Source: Dryas octopetala (taxonomy: Eukaryota > Streptophyta > Magnoliopsida > Rosales > Rosaceae). From it: a stretch of 64,000 nt of DNA. Made by a program: the position numbers and the translations under genes. The stretch is taken from NCBI GenBank assembly GCA_963921425.1, contig OY992838.1, positions 15,500,001-15,564,000 on the forward strand. Direction: 5' to 3'. Numbering within the stretch: position 1 is the stretch's first letter; every line of letters starts with the position of its first letter. Shown here piece by piece: positions 60,478 to 64,000 of the stretch. The notes under the pieces are model-generated. The model worked only from the letters and a program-made list of their open reading frames with translations. It was not told the origin of the DNA and did not search any database.

Positions 60478-61427
60478 AGTACTCTAAAACTAATCAGTTA
60501 ACAAGTTAATACGAAGCTAACCATGTTTTTGGGCCCACCACATCACTAATCTCATAATCCGAACCATCAATTATTTAGGCACTACTTCAAAGATCATCAT
60601 TGCAAAAAATCAACTAAATCGAAAATCATGTAGTCATCTAATTGAGATCAAATAAATAAGAGAAAATTACAGATTTGGTCCACTTATTTTATACCTAGTT
60701 CAATTTTGGTCCATAATCTTTTTTAAGTTCTGTTTTGGTCCACTAATTGTTTCATTTGTTCAGTAAAGGTCCAGATTTGTGACTTTAAATCCTTCGGGTT
60801 GTGTTTTTTTCAATTATAATTGAACTATAAGTTATATTTCATCATTTCTTAGTCATAAAAACAAATTTGGAGTATTATAATCTAAAAGAATTGAGATTGG
60901 GTGAAGTTTGAAAAATTGGCAGTTTCGGGTACCCTACTTTGGGGTCAATTATCTTGAGTTTTAGAACTCCAATTTGAATGATTTTTATATGGTTGTAAAG
61001 AAGAAATACATAGCTTTAAAACAAGTATATGTTCGCTGAATTTGGGTGAGATTTGATAGGATAAAAAGCATGCCAAATTTGAGAAAACAAATATGGACCT
61101 TTACTGAACAAGTGGAACATTTAGTGGACCAAAACAGAACTTAAAAAAGATTGTGGACCAAAATTGAACTAGGTATAAAATAACTGGACTAAATCTGTAA
61201 TTTCCTCAATAAATAAACAATCAGTATTTTCGATAAAAGCATAGAAATAGTTGTTATTATAATCAAATGGCTAAATGACTTCTGATTTTAGAGATTTTTT
61301 ACAGGAATGATCTTTAAAGTAGGGCCTAAAAAATAAATAGTTCGGATTTTGAGATTACATTGTGCAGTGGGCCTAACAAAGTGGTTAGTTTTGAATTAAC
61401 TTACTAACTAGTTAGTTTTATAGCATT
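60478..61427. mobile_element. Fold-back MITE with a second MITE inserted in it
   Basis: Long imperfect inverted arms: CTCTAAAACTAATCAGTTAACAAGTTAAT-like sequence at the left pairs with the complement of ATTAACTTACTAACTAGTTAG near 61398-61418. Similarity continues through GGGCCCACCACATCA, ATCCGAACCAT and TTTAGGCACTACTT. The arms are about 175 bases, so the original element was nearly all arm. The loop is occupied by the element at 60660-61207. Flanks are TA-rich, so the outer TSD is unclear. Confidence 0.7.
60660..61207. mobile_element. Inner MITE, Mutator-type
   Basis: 548 bp, exact 9-bp target duplication AATAAATAA (60651-60659, 61208-61216). Inverted ends GAGAAAATTACAGATTTGGT and, in complement, GAGGAAATTACAGATTTAGT. 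Similarity runs about 120 bases (TTTTATACCTAGTTCAATTT, TTTTGGTCCA). Interior non-coding, AT-rich. Confidence 0.85.
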
Positions 61428-62687
61428 TATATATATATATATATTTATTATTATTTTTTTAATTAACAATTAAATTCATGCACCCTACACCATCAGATCC
61501 CTAAAAAATACCCTAACCCCATTTAGATCACACACACTCTCATCTCTCTCAGTCTATCTTCACTATTTTCTCTCTTTGCAACCTCATCATCTTCTCTTCT
61601 CTCAGACCACCATCACTAGACGCCACCACCACCACGTCCCTCTTATCTCAACCTTCTATCTTCTCCCTCTCTCATTTCTCTTTTCTATCGTTTCTCTATT
61701 ATCTCTCTTCTCTTTCTTCGAGATCAAATATCTCATCGATCTCCCTCGATCTGTCTATTCTCTTTCTGAGTAACCAAACGCCACCACCACTAGAGGTAAA
61801 ACAACCAGATCTCCCTCTGTCACTAGCAGTTAGGTTTCTAATTTTTTGGGTTTTCGAAATTGGGGCTTTTAGGGTTTTTTTAAATTGGGACTTTTGGAGT
61901 TTGGGGATTGGGGCTTGTAGGGTACATAATCAATTTAATTCATGATCAAAGGCTCTGATCATGAATTGAATTGATTCTGGGATTGGGGCTTTTACGAATT
62001 AGGGCTTTCTGGGTTTTCAATTGAATCAATTCACATCGATTAATTACAATTCTAGTTAATTGGCTCAATTTAACATTTGTTATTTGTATGCTTTTATTGC
62101 AAGGTTGATGATTGCTTGCTTGTGATTTTGGTTGTTGATTGCTTGCTTGCAGAGTTGCAGTTATGTCTATTGCACGATTTGTTGTATATAGACTTATAGT
62201 TGGTTTGTTGATTGCTTGCTTGTGAATTGTGAATTTCAATTATAGACTTATAGTATTGTATCTAGACTTATAGTTGTGAATTGTAGCTAGTATATATAAT
62301 AGACTTATAGTACTGTCTATTTCAATTACAGGTTGTGAATTGTGATGCCTTGACTGTAATTGAAATAGACAATACTATATGATTGTGTTGACTGTATGAT
62401 AGACTTATAGTACTATAGTTGTGAATTGTAATTGGTTAAAAGTATCAATCATACATTCAATCCATTTATGTTTGATAATGTGTGTGTTGACTATATGACT
62501 GATACTTGACAATGAAACTTGAGAATGTGCTCGTTGTATGACTGTTTGCACATTCTCAAGTTACTTGATTGTTTGCGACTTTGCACAATCTAAAATGCCA
62601 ACATTTGAACCAAATACCCAGCAAAGTAAGCAACAACTAACAAGCAACAAAAAATACAAAAATACAAGCATTACCACGGATTATCAG
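61428..62687. other. Non-coding stretch resembling an element 5' leader
   Basis: TA run at 61430-61441, then a CT/CAC-rich segment (61500-61780) and TTAGGGTTTT/GGGGCTTT repeats (61850-62010). An inverted repeat follows (TCTATTTCAATTACAG near 62306-62331 against CTGTAATTGAAATAGA near 62354-62369), with repeated GACTTATAGT units at 62175-62410. It resembles the leader region of plant hAT elements, but no coding continues from it. Confidence 0.4.
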
Positions 62688-62955
62688 TTAGTTGAAGGAG
62701 CCACCAGCTGGTACTTCACTTGTGGATAGTTGTGATGTAGCCACCACTGCAAAAAAATATAAAAATTATTACTTTATCAGAAAGGCAGCAAACAGAGTAA
62801 AGTTCAAACATAAAGGCATCAAGCTTAAATTATTACTTGATTCATGTTCTTCAAGTTTCTTGTAGAATTCAACTTCCTCATCAATTGGATCCTTGTAGAA
62901 ATTAAATTCTTCTGCTCTAAGCCAATCACTTGTACACACTAATGTTATTTCTTAT
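62688..62955 (-). pseudogene. hAT (RICESLEEPER-type) transposase, C-terminal remnant
   Basis: On the minus strand 62955-62837 encodes VCTSDWLRAEEFNFYKDPID and EEVEFYKKLEEHES, the conserved end of plant BED-finger hAT transposases after the dimerisation domain. A donor CAA|GTAATA and an acceptor TTTTTGCAG lead to a last exon (62746-62688) reading MVATSQLSTSEVPAGGSFN then TAA. Upstream of 62955 there is an in-frame stop, and the remainder of the transposase is gone. It is therefore a deletion derivative whose ends I could not pair. Confidence 0.6.
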
Positions 62956-63243
62956 TTAGATTGATGGCATTTCAAATTGATGAAATAATGCTTGTTGCTT
63001 ACTTTGTTGGCATTTCAAATTGATGGCCAATGTTGCTGTTGTTGCTCAATTTGAAGTTTGAAGGGGTCAAGGTCACTTTGAAGTTTCAAGGCATTTCTGA
63101 TTGCTAGTCACTTTGAAGTTAGGTTAGTTAATTAGGTTGTAAACTTGTAATGGTCTTAAACTTGTAATGGATTGTAATTGTATAGACTAGCTATAAGTAG
63201 CCAAGTAGGTTTAAAGTTAACATATTGAATAATGCATGGTTTT
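62956..63243. other. Short repeat-bearing spacer
   Basis: Contains two TTGGCATTTCAAATTGATGG-like copies (about 62960-62985 and 63005-63030) and doubled CTTGTAATGG. No gene seen. Confidence 0.4.
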
Positions 63244-64000
63244 AATTAGGGTAGGAATGGGCCGATTTTTACCCGACAACCAACCCATTTTTTTGGCTGA
63301 TATGCAACTAACAATCGACCCACAAAGGTCGAGTCAGATGTTACCAACCGAACCAAAAAAGTTGGTTCGGTTGGTGGTTTCTAAATTAGGGAAAGTTGGT
63401 TGTAGACTAACCGACCCATCAACCGACTTTGGGATGTATTTTTTTTCTTTTGGCGTTTGGGAAAGCTTGGGCTGTGTGGAAGTGTGTGTGTGTGTGTGTG
63501 TGTTTAGCCTAAACCCAAGAGTGTGTGTGTGAGTGGAACCTAGGCCCAAACCCAACCCATCCACTCACTCTCTTATTCTCTCAACAACCATCTCTCAGTT
63601 TCAGCTCTCACTCTCTGTCTCTCTCAGCTCGATACCATCACCAATTCACCATTCACCATCGCGTCGCCACCACCCTGAAACCCATAGATCTCTCTTCCTG
63701 GTACGATTCTAACCCTCTCACTCTGAATTCTCAGTCTTAGCTTCATATATTCACTGTTTTTTTGCTCTCAACATGGGTTCAATAGCCTGCTAGATACCCT
63801 TCTTCTTCCTCGAGACCTGTTAGACATCATCAAACCATGTGTTATTCTCCAAGCTCCATTGTCTTGAATGAACCAAAACAAAAGCCAAACTCAAACACAA
63901 ATATCACTTGCTCTCTGCAAACACCCTATTTATACCATACTCCCAACCGACTTCTCTCCCACCAACTTCTCTTTTCCGACCATTTTTGTAGTTTCGAAGC
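63244..64000 (+). mobile_element. Probable left end of a hAT element running out of the window
   Basis: Starts near TTAGGGTAGGAATGGGCCGA with many CCGACC/GGTTGG blocks up to 63430, a typical subterminal pattern. A (GT)n tract at 63485-63503 and a CT-rich leader (63560-63700) follow, with candidate exon-intron structure. No transposase is reached before base 64000. The assignment is tentative. Confidence 0.35.

Noticed and set aside
61576-61773. Open frame MQPHHLLFSQ... in a CT-rich stretch
   Set aside because: Pyrimidine-rich leader-type sequence without domain or codon signature.
1-64000. CRISPR arrays, rRNA, tRNA genes or bacterial-type operons
   Set aside because: None seen. The repeats are plant transposon and microsatellite types, and no clover-leaf sequence was recognised apart from the SINE candidate.

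Overview
The window looks like transposon-rich chromosomal DNA from a eudicot plant. It is AT-rich, has plant-type short introns and holds a TIR-class (TNL-type) NLR gene, a class absent from grasses. The repeat families are reminiscent of Rosaceae, but that placement is a weak guess. Only about three host loci are visible; nearly everything else is mobile DNA, much of it nested with readable target-site duplications (TSDs).

Bases 1-19715: an old Mutator-like element (MULE) that starts before the window. Its transposase gene was hit twice. A Copia-type LTR retrotransposon (2316-13405, TSD CTAAC) lies in one place and a ZMYM/TTF-type hAT element (13933-17769, TSD GACCTAAC) in another. The Copia fossil was itself hit by a very young, intact-looking MULE (7074-12611, TSD TTTAGAATA, 320-bp terminal inverted repeats (TIRs) that read as identical). 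That young MULE has a four-exon transposase of about 994 aa. Both MULEs also carry a small two-exon gene on the opposite strand, convergent with the transposase, for a GRF zinc-finger protein with a C-terminal membrane segment. This arrangement is reminiscent of maize MuDR (mudrA/mudrB) and is the most interesting thing in the window.

Bases 19716-27429: small MITEs, two exons of what looks like an RNA-dependent RNA polymerase (RDR3/4/5 type) cut off by repeats, a short MULE derivative (22060-22925), and a complete-looking PIF/Harbinger element (22979-27426) with an intact Myb-like ORF1 and an intact DDE transposase.

Bases 27430-39814: a non-autonomous MULE (28092-37943, 9-bp TSD) split by a 9-kb nest of non-coding LTR material in both orientations, followed by repeat-rich spacer.

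Bases 39815-47721: a broken TNL-type resistance gene. It has no visible TIR exon, a 697-bp tandem duplication inside the NB-ARC, an LRR exon and three successive post-LRR C-JID-type domains, then unassigned spacer.

Bases 47722-54648: a second, decayed PIF/Harbinger element (47722-52011), a small SINE candidate, a small coiled-coil host gene that carries an apparent one-base frameshift (52217-52658, minus), and a Tourist-type MITE.

Bases 54649-64000: an intact four-exon p24-delta cargo-receptor gene on the minus strand (54893-60119) with a fold-back repeat in its large intron, a MITE nested in another MITE (60478-61427), a hAT (RICESLEEPER-type) C-terminal remnant, and probably the start of a further hAT element that runs off the window.
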